Below are positions 7,320 through 15,100 of a stretch of DNA of 31,282 nucleotides, one piece after another; positions within the stretch are counted from its first letter, which is position 1; each line of letters begins with the position of its first letter. This DNA is from a virus: positions 1 through 31,282 of the IMG/VR virus record IMGVR_UViG_3300036652_000907; one strand, given 5' to 3'. The notes beneath the pieces are model-generated. The model did no database searches and was not told the origin of the DNA. It worked only from the letters and a program-made list of their open reading frames with translations. The translations under genes were made by a program, and so were the position numbers.

Positions 7320-7561
7320 AGCATATCCATCAGCTTCAGGAACTCGGCAGGCGTAATGACCTTCTTCTGCAGCAATTTGGCTTGTCGCGTCTTGAGGGTG
7401 TTCTTCTTCAGAGATTCCGGATTGGCAACGAGATAGTCGGTGTCAAACCACATTTTTTGCTGCACCTTGTGGCCTTTCTCTCGGGCCAATGCAATCAAGT
7501 GCTTACGCTCGAAATGGAGACCTTCTACTTTCGCCGGGCCAGTAAAGACAAAATTCATCAC
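7316..7561 (-). CDS. Stand-alone BRCT-domain protein
   Basis: About 81 residues, the length of a single BRCT domain and little more. The pattern matches the BRCT of bacterial NAD-dependent DNA ligase: strand FVFTG at the N-terminus, helix HLIALAREKGHKV, then TDYLVANPES (the ligase/RFC 'DYLVAG' motif), helix KTRQAKLLQKKV, and ITPAEFLKLM at the end. No ligase domains adjoin it. It is the first gene after promoter 7595-7623. Two starts are possible, GTG at 7561 (GGA 8 bases upstream) or ATG at 7558; the protein differs by one residue. BRCT domains bind DNA ends or phosphopeptides, so DNA repair or replication is likely, but the partner is unknown. Confidence 0.82.
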   Translation of the reverse strand: MMNFVFTGPAKVEGLHFERKHLIALAREKGHKVQQKMWFDTDYLVANPESLKKNTLKTRQAKLLQKKVITPAEFLKLMDML

Positions 7562-7594
7562 TGCATAATTCCATGCTGTTGAGACTATGCGTGA

Positions 7595-7623
7595 ACGATA
7601 GCTTAGTTCTTAGCGTTTGTCAA
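7595..7623 (-). promoter_or_regulatory. Sigma70-type promoter 3
   Basis: -35 TTGACA (7623-7618), 17-base spacer, -10 TATCGT (7600-7595) on the minus strand, start near 7588, ahead of the BRCT gene. The -35 box lies a few bases after the stop of the outer-membrane-like gene. It shares TTGACAAACGCTAA with promoter 1, and GCATAGTC near the start with promoter 2. Confidence 0.8.
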
Positions 7624-7630
7624 ATAACCG

Positions 7631-8089
7631 TTACTGGCTGAAGTTATAGCCCACTTCGATCGCCAGCCACAGCTTCCCGTTGTAGGGATAGTGGACTTTG
7701 TTGGCATACCAATCGACACCGTAAACGAACCCGAGTTGGATCGGACTGGCTGCAATTGATCCGATGAAACCCCCGGCTACACTGAATCCGGTGCCGTAGA
7801 CCGCATCTGACATCGTCAGTCCGGCGCTGGCAATTGGGGTGAGGGTGAGTCCCATCCAGGAGGTTCTCCAGCCCACGTAACCGCCTACCGTACCCCCACC
7901 CGTCAACGCATGGTCGGACGGGTGGAATTTGAACGGGATCGCCAACATGCCGCCGGTGAAGCCGTAGTTGACTAAGGAGGGCAGTTTCTGCCCTAAGGCA
8001 ATCCCTGGAGACGGTACCGTCTGCGCTTGTGCTGAAACTGTGAACCCCATCACAGTTATCAACAGGATCTGAACAAGATACCCCCTCAC
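7631..8089 (-). CDS. Putative outer-membrane beta-barrel protein with signal peptide
   Basis: 152 residues from the GTG at 8089, which overlaps the TGA of the DUF1353 gene (GTGA). The N-terminus RGYLVQILLITVMGF...SAQAQT is a good Sec signal peptide with an A-Q-A cleavage site. The mature part is rich in glycine and aromatic residues with alternating polar and hydrophobic strands (GGTVGGYVGWRTSWMGLTL, IQLGFVYGVDWYA) and ends LWLAIEVGYNFSQ; a terminal aromatic strand is typical of outer-membrane barrels. An earlier in-frame start at 8119 would bury the signal peptide behind a glycine-rich stretch. Possible roles are superinfection exclusion or receptor masking; this is inference. Confidence 0.65.
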   Translation of the reverse strand: MRGYLVQILLITVMGFTVSAQAQTVPSPGIALGQKLPSLVNYGFTGGMLAIPFKFHPSDHALTGGGTVGGYVGWRTSWMGLTLTPIASAGLTMSDAVYGTGFSVAGGFIGSIAASPIQLGFVYGVDWYANKVHYPYNGKLWLAIEVGYNFSQ

Positions 8090-8556
8090 GAGAATACCGA
8101 AGCCCCCGCCACTACCCAATTGCGGTAATCCGCTAAGGTAATGAAGGACCCTTGTCGATCGATGTGCTTCGCTTCGGTAGCATCAGAGGACCAGCTGGAG
8201 CCTCCCCCCCAATGCACGCCTTGATAAATAGCGCCGGACCAGAACGGACTGATCCCCTCTACCTCACACATCTCGCGCAAAGTCTGATCGCAAAAATCTT
8301 TGCCTTTTGTGCGCCCCATGGCATACAACGCATCGTGAATCAGTCCCGGCCGCCGACTGAGACCTTGGCGATCTAAGGCAGGAATCCAGTCGAGAAATTT
8401 CGGAATCGAAGCGTCATCGGTGATGAAGCCTTTGGGAGCGGTGATCTTAATCCCATCGGCACGCTGATACACCAGTGGGCCGTCCAACCACCACAGGTCC
8501 GGACGGCGCACCAGGGGGACAAGCCCGACATCGGTCAGGAACTTGCCCAATTTCAT
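8086..8556 (-). CDS. DUF1353-family phage protein
   Basis: 156 residues. The family pattern is visible: PKGFITDDASIPKFLDW (about 42-58; D and S of 'TDxASxP' kept), then GLIHDALYAMGRTKGKD (an H-D pair in 'xIHDxLY'), then a helix with CDQTLREMCEVEGISPFWS and an aromatic glycine-rich YQGVHWGGG. DUF1353 proteins are common in phage tail and lysis regions and their biochemical function is not established; conserved H and D residues hint at a peptidase- or hydrolase-like site. The ATG lies one base after the stop of the lipoprotein gene. It sits in the lysis block between lipoprotein and putative outer-membrane protein, so an envelope-related role is likely. Confidence 0.8.
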   Translation of the reverse strand: MKLGKFLTDVGLVPLVRRPDLWWLDGPLVYQRADGIKITAPKGFITDDASIPKFLDWIPALDRQGLSRRPGLIHDALYAMGRTKGKDFCDQTLREMCEVEGISPFWSGAIYQGVHWGGGSSWSSDATEAKHIDRQGSFITLADYRNWVVAGASVFS

Positions 8557-8557
8557 C

Positions 8558-9040
8558 TCAGCTACCTGCGTAGGGCGTTGCTGCCGTGATTACCCAACCG
8601 GCGAAATCGTTCACCACCACCAGATCGGTGGACTTGAGCACGCCTGCTCCCACTTTTGCCTGTAGCTGACTGGAAACAAAGGCCAGTAGAGTCGTAGCAG
8701 CCAGCTGCTGCTGGGGATCGAGTTTCAACGTCATGACTTTGGCCTGCGCCAGCGCCACCAACGTCGCCACGGTGGTCTGATCCCCGTTTAGGGCTCCCTG
8801 AACGGCTTTGGTTACCGTCAGGATATTCTGCGCGACTTGCTGCTGCTCGGCGACGGTCTTACCGGTCAGTACGGTCTCGCCGACCGCTACGGTCGTGGCC
8901 GTCTGCAGGATAGCCGCTGAGCTGGGGGAACCGACCCACTTCTGCAGTGTCGCGCAGCCGTTAAGGGCTGGGAGGACTGCCAGCAGAGCCAATGCGAGTA
9001 CGAACGATACCGCCAGGGGCCGGCGAGTTGGGGATGTCAT
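8558..9040 (-). CDS. Lipoprotein of the lysis block
   Basis: 160 residues from the ATG at 9040 (GAGG about 10 bases upstream). A basic start (SPTRRP) is followed by a hydrophobic core and a lipobox ALNGC with the modified cysteine at residue 29, so signal peptidase II cleavage and lipidation are expected. The mature chain is rich in Ala, Thr, Gln and Val and mostly helical. The gene overlaps the upstream two-TM gene by 80 bases in a different frame, like nested spanin genes, but at ~130 mature residues it is much larger than Rz1-type outer spanins, so an unusual outer spanin is only one possibility. An in-frame ATG at 9055 lacks a ribosome-binding site. Confidence 0.7.
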   Translation of the reverse strand: MTSPTRRPLAVSFVLALALLAVLPALNGCATLQKWVGSPSSAAILQTATTVAVGETVLTGKTVAEQQQVAQNILTVTKAVQGALNGDQTTVATLVALAQAKVMTLKLDPQQQLAATTLLAFVSSQLQAKVGAGVLKSTDLVVVNDFAGWVITAATPYAGS

Positions 9041-9335
9041 TTTGAATAACCTCATCTTTGGGGGTAGAAGGCAGCAACCTGATAGGTTGCATCGGCTGTA
9101 CCGGAGTCGGTGGTTCCGACTGAGAATCGGGCGATTTGAAGAAGTGCGTCTGCTGCATGACCACCACAGTGCCGATAATCGACAGCAGGTTGCTGACGAT
9201 GGTCACATAGACCTGGTTCAGATCCTTTTGCGGAAGCAGCAACAGGACGAACAGAAAGGCCAGAAGGCCGACGGCGAAGAGCACCGCGAGGACCATCTGA
9301 TTGATGATTCGCAGGCGATTGTCGGACAGAGCCAT
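8961..9335 (-). CDS. Two-TM membrane protein, holin candidate
   Basis: 124 residues from the ATG at 9335 (GAGG 5 bases upstream; the in-frame GTG at 9359 lacks one). Two hydrophobic helices are clear, about residues 11-34 (LAVLFAVGLLAFLFVLLLL) and 42-61 (VYVTIVSNLLSIIGTVVVM), separated by a short charged loop. A proline-rich tail follows. Two TMs directly after the endolysin gene fit a class II holin with both ends in the cytoplasm. The 3' end of the gene overlaps the lipoprotein gene in another frame, and the proline-rich tail may be a by-product of this overprinting. A spanin or another membrane role cannot be excluded. Confidence 0.65.
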   Translation of the reverse strand: MALSDNRLRIINQMVLAVLFAVGLLAFLFVLLLLPQKDLNQVYVTIVSNLLSIIGTVVVMQQTHFFKSPDSQSEPPTPVQPMQPIRLLPSTPKDEVIQNDIPNSPAPGGIVRTRIGSAGSPPSP

Positions 9336-9362
9336 ACACACCTCTTCATGAGACGGCACAGC

Positions 9363-9806
9363 TTAGGCAGCGCCAATCTCTCCCGTCAATAGGATCTCGC
9401 CGAGGGCGTTATATCGCGTCAGCAATTTCGGATTGCGGACGTGACACTGCTTCTTGGCTTCGATCCAATCATCGTCCATCACCGCCTTTTCCAAGAGCGG
9501 GAATCCTTTGACGAACCCCTCGACTCCATCATTGAAGCCAATGTCGATGAACACCGAGCGGCGGGCGGCGTTGCATTTCTGATACCACGGCAGCAGGACC
9601 AAGACCTGAGCGACTTCTTGGACCTGCAATAGCAAGACCTTCTGCGCGAACGGCCGCGACCAGCCCGCTTGAACATTACAACCATACCCAATGGTCGCAT
9701 TCCCTCTGGGGGCTCTAACCGGAGCATCGTCAGCATCGTCATACAGGTAGCTGAGAAAGCGCTCTTCCTGGATTAACCGCTTGACGGCCAGCTGAATTTC
9801 ATCCAT
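9363..9806 (-). CDS. Endolysin, GH24-type lysozyme
   Basis: 147 residues from the ATG at 9806; it cleaves the glycan backbone of peptidoglycan. The T4-lysozyme-type catalytic triad can be placed: E15 in QEERFLSYLYDD, D24 nine residues later (same spacing as E11-D20 in T4 lysozyme) and T38 in NATIGYG. The longer D-to-T loop (APVRAPRG) is also common in phage lysozymes. Further family features are the helix VFIDIGFNDGVEGFVKGFPLL and a DDW segment. No signal peptide or TM is seen, so export probably needs a holin; candidates are the two-TM protein and the 84-residue membrane protein. A TTG at 9821 is an alternative start, but it lies within palindrome copy 2. Confidence 0.85.
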   Translation of the reverse strand: MDEIQLAVKRLIQEERFLSYLYDDADDAPVRAPRGNATIGYGCNVQAGWSRPFAQKVLLLQVQEVAQVLVLLPWYQKCNAARRSVFIDIGFNDGVEGFVKGFPLLEKAVMDDDWIEAKKQCHVRNPKLLTRYNALGEILLTGEIGAA

Positions 9807-9816
9807 CAGGATCTCG

Positions 9817-9830
9817 TGCAATTAATTGCA
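9817..9830. repeat. 14-bp palindrome TGCAATTAATTGCA, copy 2
   Basis: Perfect inverted repeat in the gap between the stop of the 84-residue membrane gene (9832-9834) and the ATG of the endolysin gene. Identical to copies at 3793, 16251 and 27887. Confidence 0.85.
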
Positions 9831-9831
9831 A

Positions 9832-10086
9832 TTAGCGTTTCGCCAGAAGCTGTAACACTTCGGTCTGACCCGCTCGCATTTCTTTGGCGTGCGCCTCGAA
9901 GCGATCTTCGAAGCGCTTGAAATCTGCCTTATCCACGGACTTGTCTTCTAGCGCCTTGATGCGCTTGTCGTGTTCGTCTCGCCCTACCCGGTCTTCGTCT
10001 TGGTGTTTCTTACCAATATACATAACTGCAAGGACAAAGGCTGCCCAAGGACCATGGATTCTGAGTGCATCCAAAAAAACGTCCAT
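9832..10086 (-). CDS. Small membrane-anchored coiled-coil protein (holin or inner spanin candidate)
   Basis: 84 residues. One N-terminal TM helix (about 9-24, HGPWAAFVLAVMYIG) is followed by a highly charged, heptad-like helix (DEDRVGRDEHDKRIKALEDK...RFEDRFEAHAKEM). This is the architecture of an Rz-type inner spanin (membrane anchor plus periplasmic coiled coil) but shorter; single-TM holin-like proteins also look like this. GAGGA lies 6 bases before the ATG, and the csrA-like gene ends two bases upstream. It directly precedes the endolysin gene, supporting a lysis role. Which lysis component it is cannot be decided from sequence alone. Confidence 0.7.
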   Translation of the reverse strand: MDVFLDALRIHGPWAAFVLAVMYIGKKHQDEDRVGRDEHDKRIKALEDKSVDKADFKRFEDRFEAHAKEMRAGQTEVLQLLAKR

Positions 10087-10088
10087 CT

Positions 10089-10271
10089 CTAATCCTCGTC
10101 ATCAATCGTCTTTCTCCGCTCGTCAGCGACCTCTTTGCGCACGATAGAGATTTCCCGAGGAGCTTCGAATCCCAGTCGCACAATGCTGCCTTGCACGGAT
10201 AATACCGTCAGCTTAATCAAGCCGTCGCACAACTCAATCTCTTGTCCGACGCCTCGTGCCAGCACTAGCAT
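10089..10271 (-). CDS. csrA: CsrA/RsmA-family RNA-binding regulator
   Basis: 60 residues, the usual CsrA length. Aligned by eye with E. coli CsrA: MLVLARGVGQEIEL matches MLILTRRVGE, V-R-L-G-F-E-A-P-R-E matches V-R-I-G-V-N-A-P-K-E, and I-V-R-K-E matches V-H-R-E-E. The RNA-contact residues L4 and R44 (here R45 because of a one-residue insertion) and R6 are kept; R7 is replaced by G. CsrA dimers bind GGA motifs in hairpin loops of mRNA leaders and usually block translation. A phage copy could redirect host translation or time late phage genes. It lies between the sulfotransferase-like gene and the lysis genes. A hairpin in its own leader covers part of the ribosome-binding site. Confidence 0.93.
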   Translation of the reverse strand: MLVLARGVGQEIELCDGLIKLTVLSVQGSIVRLGFEAPREISIVRKEVADERRKTIDDED

Positions 10272-10296
10272 TACTACCTCTCGCTTAGGGGTAGTA
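10272..10296 (-). promoter_or_regulatory. Leader hairpin at the csrA-like start codon
   Basis: On the mRNA, UACUACC pairs with GGUAGUA (7 bp, 11-base loop); the 3' arm ends directly at the AUG. The Shine-Dalgarno stretch GAGAGG lies half in the loop and half in the stem. The hairpin has no GGA in its loop, so it is not a classical CsrA site. It could still limit initiation. Confidence 0.5.
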
Positions 10297-10304
10297 CATC
10301 ACTT

Positions 10305-10820
10305 TCAATCGCGCAGGAGGGCTCCTTGACGAGCATACTGCTGTCTCAATTCAGGCGACATTTTGCGCTCTTGCGTTTCGATCCTCAGACCTTTCAAAAG
10401 TGCGTGCCGCTTCTCATCGAAAGGCAGGTGTAGCAGGTGCTCATAGATAGGGGCGGCGTTCTCCCAGAGGTCCGTCCAAGGGACGTGTAAGCCCGGAATG
10501 CGATCCAGATTACGAAAGAACAGTTCTCCTGGAGCCGAACGATTGAAGCGCTTCTTCGCACTCACCGCCACCTCGGCGGGCGGTCGATGCAGGATCACCT
10601 TGGGAGCAGGGTGTCGCATCACCCAATCCGGGAAATTCGCCAGCCCCGTACAGGATACCCCACATAACTCACGCGGGTGAGAGATGGCCAACTGATCGAG
10701 GTCTTCAAAATACCAGTCCCACAGAGGGTCGTGATAGCAGACAGAATACTGTCCAGTCAACCACACCGAGGCCCAGGCTGTTCCTGATCGCGGTGCAGCA
10801 AGCACCAGAAAGTCAAGCAC
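10305..10820 (-). CDS. Sulfotransferase-like protein
   Basis: 171 residues from the GTG at 10820, whose first base is the last base of the upstream TAG; GGGG lies about 6 bases before it. The N-terminus FLVLAAPRSGTAW is the PAPS 5'-phosphosulfate-binding loop of the sulfotransferase family (strand, then P-R-S-G-T). A second family feature is the strand-helix KVILHRPPAEVAVSAKKRF, like the 3'-phosphate-binding segment (R...S). At 171 residues it is shorter than cellular sulfotransferases (250-300), so it may be a compact form or may have lost activity. Lying after the lectin-like tail gene, it could modify a surface glycan or a tail protein. A kinase-like P-loop is less likely because GKT/S is absent. 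Confidence 0.65.
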   Translation of the reverse strand: MLDFLVLAAPRSGTAWASVWLTGQYSVCYHDPLWDWYFEDLDQLAISHPRELCGVSCTGLANFPDWVMRHPAPKVILHRPPAEVAVSAKKRFNRSAPGELFFRNLDRIPGLHVPWTDLWENAAPIYEHLLHLPFDEKRHALLKGLRIETQERKMSPELRQQYARQGALLRD

Positions 10821-11797
10821 TATACGCCCCACTTGGTATTCAGGTAGTTCTCCACCGTCGTAATTTCTGTTGGAGTCAGCACGCGGGCATAGCACAACAT
10901 CTCAGCGACATAACCTTTGAGGTAGGTAGCTCCCGCCACCCCATCTACCCCTATTAGATTCGTCCTATTGCCTCCCCCCTGAACTGAGGTGCCACTGCCA
11001 GCGGCAGCGCGTCCCGTCCTAAAAGCATAGCCCCCAGTGCTATAACTATAGGTCGCGTTGCCTTGGAACCACGTCCCAGCGGCTACCGCCGTCGTAGCGG
11101 TAGCAAATGCCGAGACGCCGGGATTTAGTAGTTGAGTATGTCCCGCGTTGTCCATTCTAAAAGCGAGGGCAGCGGATGTGTTAGAGCTAAAAAACTCTCC
11201 GTAAGCTAACCCGTCGGCATTGAAAACAACGAAAAAAGTAGCCCCCTGTAGGGTATCAATTCCGAAACTATTAGTTCCCGCAGTTCCCCCAAAGGCATAT
11301 CCCTGATTCCCGGTAAAGTACACCACCGGTAACCCATTTAACTTGGTTGCCGTAGTTACCGTTCCGGTTCCTCCGACATAGTTATAGGGGGTTAAACCTT
11401 GATGCCCCGGAGCCAGATTGCTCAGTTCCGCTAGGATATAGCCGGTATTACTCGTCAGCAGTTGAGTAGCATCAAACCAGAACTGGAGGTCCGCAATCAG
11501 TCCCGGTGCTTGTCCCGAACCACCACTCCCCCCGGCCGGGGTCTCCCAATCCACTCCTAACGTCGCCCCAGATCGAGCAGTCAATACCTGCCCATTAGCC
11601 CCCACCCCTAAGCGAGAATCTACCGTGGCTCCACGCACGATTAAATCCCCTAACGAGGTGGTCGGCGACGATCCTCCCCCCGTGCCACCGCCACCAGAGG
11701 ATAGGGATACCTTTGGACCAAATATTTGCTTCGCAAGGACTGCCTGTGCGTCACTTGCAGTAATTACCCCCAATCTGTTGTAAGGGTCATGACTCAT
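10820..11797 (-). CDS. LamG/concanavalin A-like tail or receptor-binding protein
   Basis: 325 residues. After a short N-terminus and a glycine/serine linker (about 33-45), residues ~50-85 contain SRLGVGANGQVLTARSG, a segment recurrent in phage tail fibres ('RLGVGtaGQVLts'). From ~100 to the end there is a jelly-roll domain: LQFWFDATQL, FFVVFNAD, and the closing signature VAEMLCYARVLTPTEI followed by a helix and the tryptophan-glycine end. This closing is typical of LamG/pentraxin-type glycan-binding domains. Probably a virion fibre or receptor-binding protein. The ATG overlaps the stop of the upstream small gene (TAATG). A second LamG-like domain occurs in the tail-tip protein. Confidence 0.75.
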   Translation of the reverse strand: MSHDPYNRLGVITASDAQAVLAKQIFGPKVSLSSGGGGTGGGSSPTTSLGDLIVRGATVDSRLGVGANGQVLTARSGATLGVDWETPAGGSGGSGQAPGLIADLQFWFDATQLLTSNTGYILAELSNLAPGHQGLTPYNYVGGTGTVTTATKLNGLPVVYFTGNQGYAFGGTAGTNSFGIDTLQGATFFVVFNADGLAYGEFFSSNTSAALAFRMDNAGHTQLLNPGVSAFATATTAVAAGTWFQGNATYSYSTGGYAFRTGRAAAGSGTSVQGGGNRTNLIGVDGVAGATYLKGYVAEMLCYARVLTPTEITTVENYLNTKWGV

Positions 11798-12153
11798 TAC
11801 TGAATCCGATTCACAAAGCCGGTGATGTTCAATTTATTGGCTACATCCGCCGCTGCCAGGATGGCAAGACCGTTCTGGAGCAGTAGCCCGGTCACCACCG
11901 GTAGGGGGCCGCTATTCGCCGGAATAGTAACGGCATTCGATACTAATCCGCCCGTACTCGTGACCCCCCAGGACAAGGTCAATTGGTGGGCCGCGCCGTC
12001 CGTATTTGTAACATACAGGTACACTTCATCTAACGCCGAGGTACCGGCTACCGCTACGTGAAGAGAAGTTCCCGATCCTATGGCGGTAGCAGCCACCGCA
12101 ATGGGTTCTCCGTTAGTCGAACCGCTCAGCAACTGCTTAGAATAATTCGCCAT
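11797..12153 (-). CDS. Small beta-sandwich virion-like protein of unknown function
   Basis: 118 residues starting MANYSKQLLSGS; GGAG lies 6 bases before the ATG and the start falls one base after the stop of the tail-tip gene. The chain alternates beta strands and glycine/threonine turns (VYLYVTNTDGAAHQLTLSW, VTIPANSGPLPVVTGLLLQ), consistent with a small immunoglobulin- or jelly-roll-like fold used in virion decoration or tail-tip accessory proteins. No enzyme motif. A longer in-frame start (12198) would overlap the tail-tip gene and lacks a ribosome-binding site. The assignment to the virion is from context between tip and lectin-like genes. Confidence 0.65.
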   Translation of the reverse strand: MANYSKQLLSGSTNGEPIAVAATAIGSGTSLHVAVAGTSALDEVYLYVTNTDGAAHQLTLSWGVTSTGGLVSNAVTIPANSGPLPVVTGLLLQNGLAILAAADVANKLNITGFVNRIQ

Positions 12154-12154
12154 C

Positions 12155-15100
12155 TTAATCTCCGAAAATCTGATCTTGCAGGATACCCCACTCCCCACTC
12201 AGCAGCTCGATCGCCGTCTGGACTTCTACTGCCGGCAACACCGAGGCACTGCTATCGTAGGTAATATCCTTTGCGCTGCCTTTGAATTTTGGCCCCAAAG
12301 TCCAACTGAGACCTGTTGTAGTCGAACCGAACCCCGAAATGCCATAACCATTATTCACCGACATTCCCGATAACCCCGCCCCGTTGGGGAATCCCTGCAA
12401 GCCGTAGTACCCCACTGGCAATCCATTAGCTCCATTATCGACGAAAGTCCAGCTGGTTAAATTGGTGCTCTCTCCCGTCCATCCCAGACCAGACATGATG
12501 TATTGCACCCCATCCCAGTAGACCACATCGGCGGCTTGATTCTTGGTCTGGGTCGGAATCGAAATGCTGGGCCAGTTCCAACTATTTCCACTATTACTAC
12601 TGTAGGTATAGACCGTTGTTACGTTCAGCCCAGGATTTAGAGCCAATACAGCAGCAATATGAGTCCCATTCACCGTAACTGAGTTCAGAACGGCATTATC
12701 TGTTCCATTTTGGGACAATCGAGACAGCGCACTCAATGTCTGTAATCCATCGGTGCTTTGAAAAACCCAGGGCTGCGTAATCGTAGTACCTGCTCCAGCC
12801 GATACCCCGGCAAGGTTCAGGAACACTAGATAGCGGGAATTCGCACTGTCGTACTCAATATCGACAATCGAGACGGCACCCCGTAATCCGGCGGTCCCTG
12901 CATGAAAATGGGCGAGCACCCGTACTGAACTTAAAGAAGTCGTATAGATAGCACACTCATCTAATACCGATTCACCAGCCAGATTGTTGAATTGCTCCCC
13001 TACGGGGAGGTAGTTTCCCACGACATTGGTAGCTGTGATGTCATCTACCGGCAGTCCGGTGCCGACTGCCACCTGTACCCCATCCAGGTAAATAGCCGCA
13101 CCTCCGGCCCCGTCACGAGTCGCGACGATATGATGGACCCCCCCATCGTTCAAAGCATACCCCGCTGCCGTCGTCAACTGCATCCCTACAGTTGGGGCTC
13201 CTGGTCCGCTGATGTGATTCGTCTGGAAAGTAATCTTCGAGCTATTAAAGATCGGGTCCCAAGTCAGCAGCACCAAATCCTCACTATTAGTCCCATCGGG
13301 ATGGGCACACATCTTCGTAAATAAGGTTGCGCGAACCGTCGGGACGGTCGAGCTTTGCACCCAATACTCCACCGAGAAGGGTCCCGTTCCTGTAATCGCC
13401 TCCGGCACCGTACTCGGATCGCTGTAATACACAGCAACCGGGTCAAAAGTTGTATCGAGAGCGTCAGCACTTCCTGCCAACAATCCCCCCACCATTCGGG
13501 AGGTTTGCGTAAATCCCCCAAACCCCCCAGTTACATTGAAGGGGCCGCTGCCGCTGTTCCAAGTTAAACTATTATGGTCATCCCCTAACCGTGCCCAGAA
13601 CACGGGAGCATCCGCTGCTACAACAGTCGCGTAATCTGCCGCCGTCGAAGGGTTGCTCCAGGTTGCGCCATCACTTGCCCCGGTGGAGACATTAATAATA
13701 TTCCCCTCCCATACCACGAGCTGAGCCGGCGTGGGGAACCATCTCAAACCTTGCCACGGCGTGCTCCCCGCCCCCACATACGTCCAGGTTGTCCATAAAT
13801 TGGCCGCAGGTGTCGTCCCAATCTTGTTTCCTTTCAAGGCGTGGTATGTGGCGGTATCAGAGCGATAAATCAGCTGATTCAAAGAAGTCTGGTTGTAGGT
13901 CTGCGGGGTCCAGCTGATCAAATCAGTCGATTTGAATATCGTCCCATCTTGAGTCTCGGCAAACCACTGCCCATTGGCATATGCCTGCAAATTGATGCTA
14001 GACGAAATCTGGGAGGCCAGCGCTTCTATTGCTTTCTGCACGTTCGCCACGCCGAGTTGGGTGCTGGAATCATCGTACGAAACCGCTGATGCCGTGGTGG
14101 CCTGCCCAACTTGGGATTGTATCAATCCCCCCGTGTTATTCGTTGTATAGAACTCCCCCGTGGCTTGATCGTAGACAGGGACGCCCTGCGGGATGGGCAC
14201 GAAGGCCCACTGTTGCAACCCAGCATCCCAAATAGCTACCAGCCCTTCTTCCCCCGTCCACGCTCCGGTCGCCCCAACTGGGACGATATAGCGATCCCCA
14301 TCAAGCGGATTTGGTGGAGGGGTCGTAATCGACGCGCTCAGTACCGTCGGCCCGCCACTAGACGCAGAAGAAGGGATCGAAAAGACCGCAGGTTGAGCCG
14401 GCGAAACACTCGTGGTCACCTGATAATTGAACAACCCCAGCGCATAGATATCCTGCACGGCGTCGATCTGGATGGTGTTTGCTTCGAGTTTGCCGCTCTG
14501 TACTTGCGACACCCGGAAAATCATTCCCGTGACATTCCGATCGGCCCAATTCAACTTGAACAGTCCGCCGATGGATGTTCCCCAAGCACTGCGGTTGATC
14601 TTGAAACGCAGTTTTACTAACGGAGTGCAGCGGGCGGACAATTCCCGCCCTAGTACGGCCGCAGCTAATACGTGATCTTTGATGCCTTGGTAATTGACCG
14701 TCTGGCTAACGATCTTGCCCTGGACATCGATGTTCGAGATGTCTTGCCCGGTAATAGCCGTATCTTTGTTCGTGGCGGGATCGGTATAAACTAAAATCAC
14801 CTCATTGATCTCATCTGCCCAGGCTTGAGTGCTGAATTCGTCTAATGAAACGATGACACTCTCGTCGAAGGTCGGCAGCGTCGAGACGTTGTACCCCCCG
14901 CGAATGGGGATCAGCTGATAAAGCCCAGTCGCGTTCAGCAATACCAAGTTGGCGGCGCAATGGTTAAGCACAATCTTGAGGAAATCCTGCACGGTCGAGG
15001 CTTGCACCCACTGCATGCATAACCCCATCCCCTCAGCATAAAACGTATCGGCAGCCGCTCGAAACGCAGCGTCATCCAGCTGCCCCAACGCCAACCCCAT

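Noticed and set aside
9831-9845. Fourth promoter, because AAACGCTAA occurs beside palindrome copy 2
   Set aside because: It lacks the TTGAC part of the -35 box, and the bases are the last codons of the 84-residue gene.
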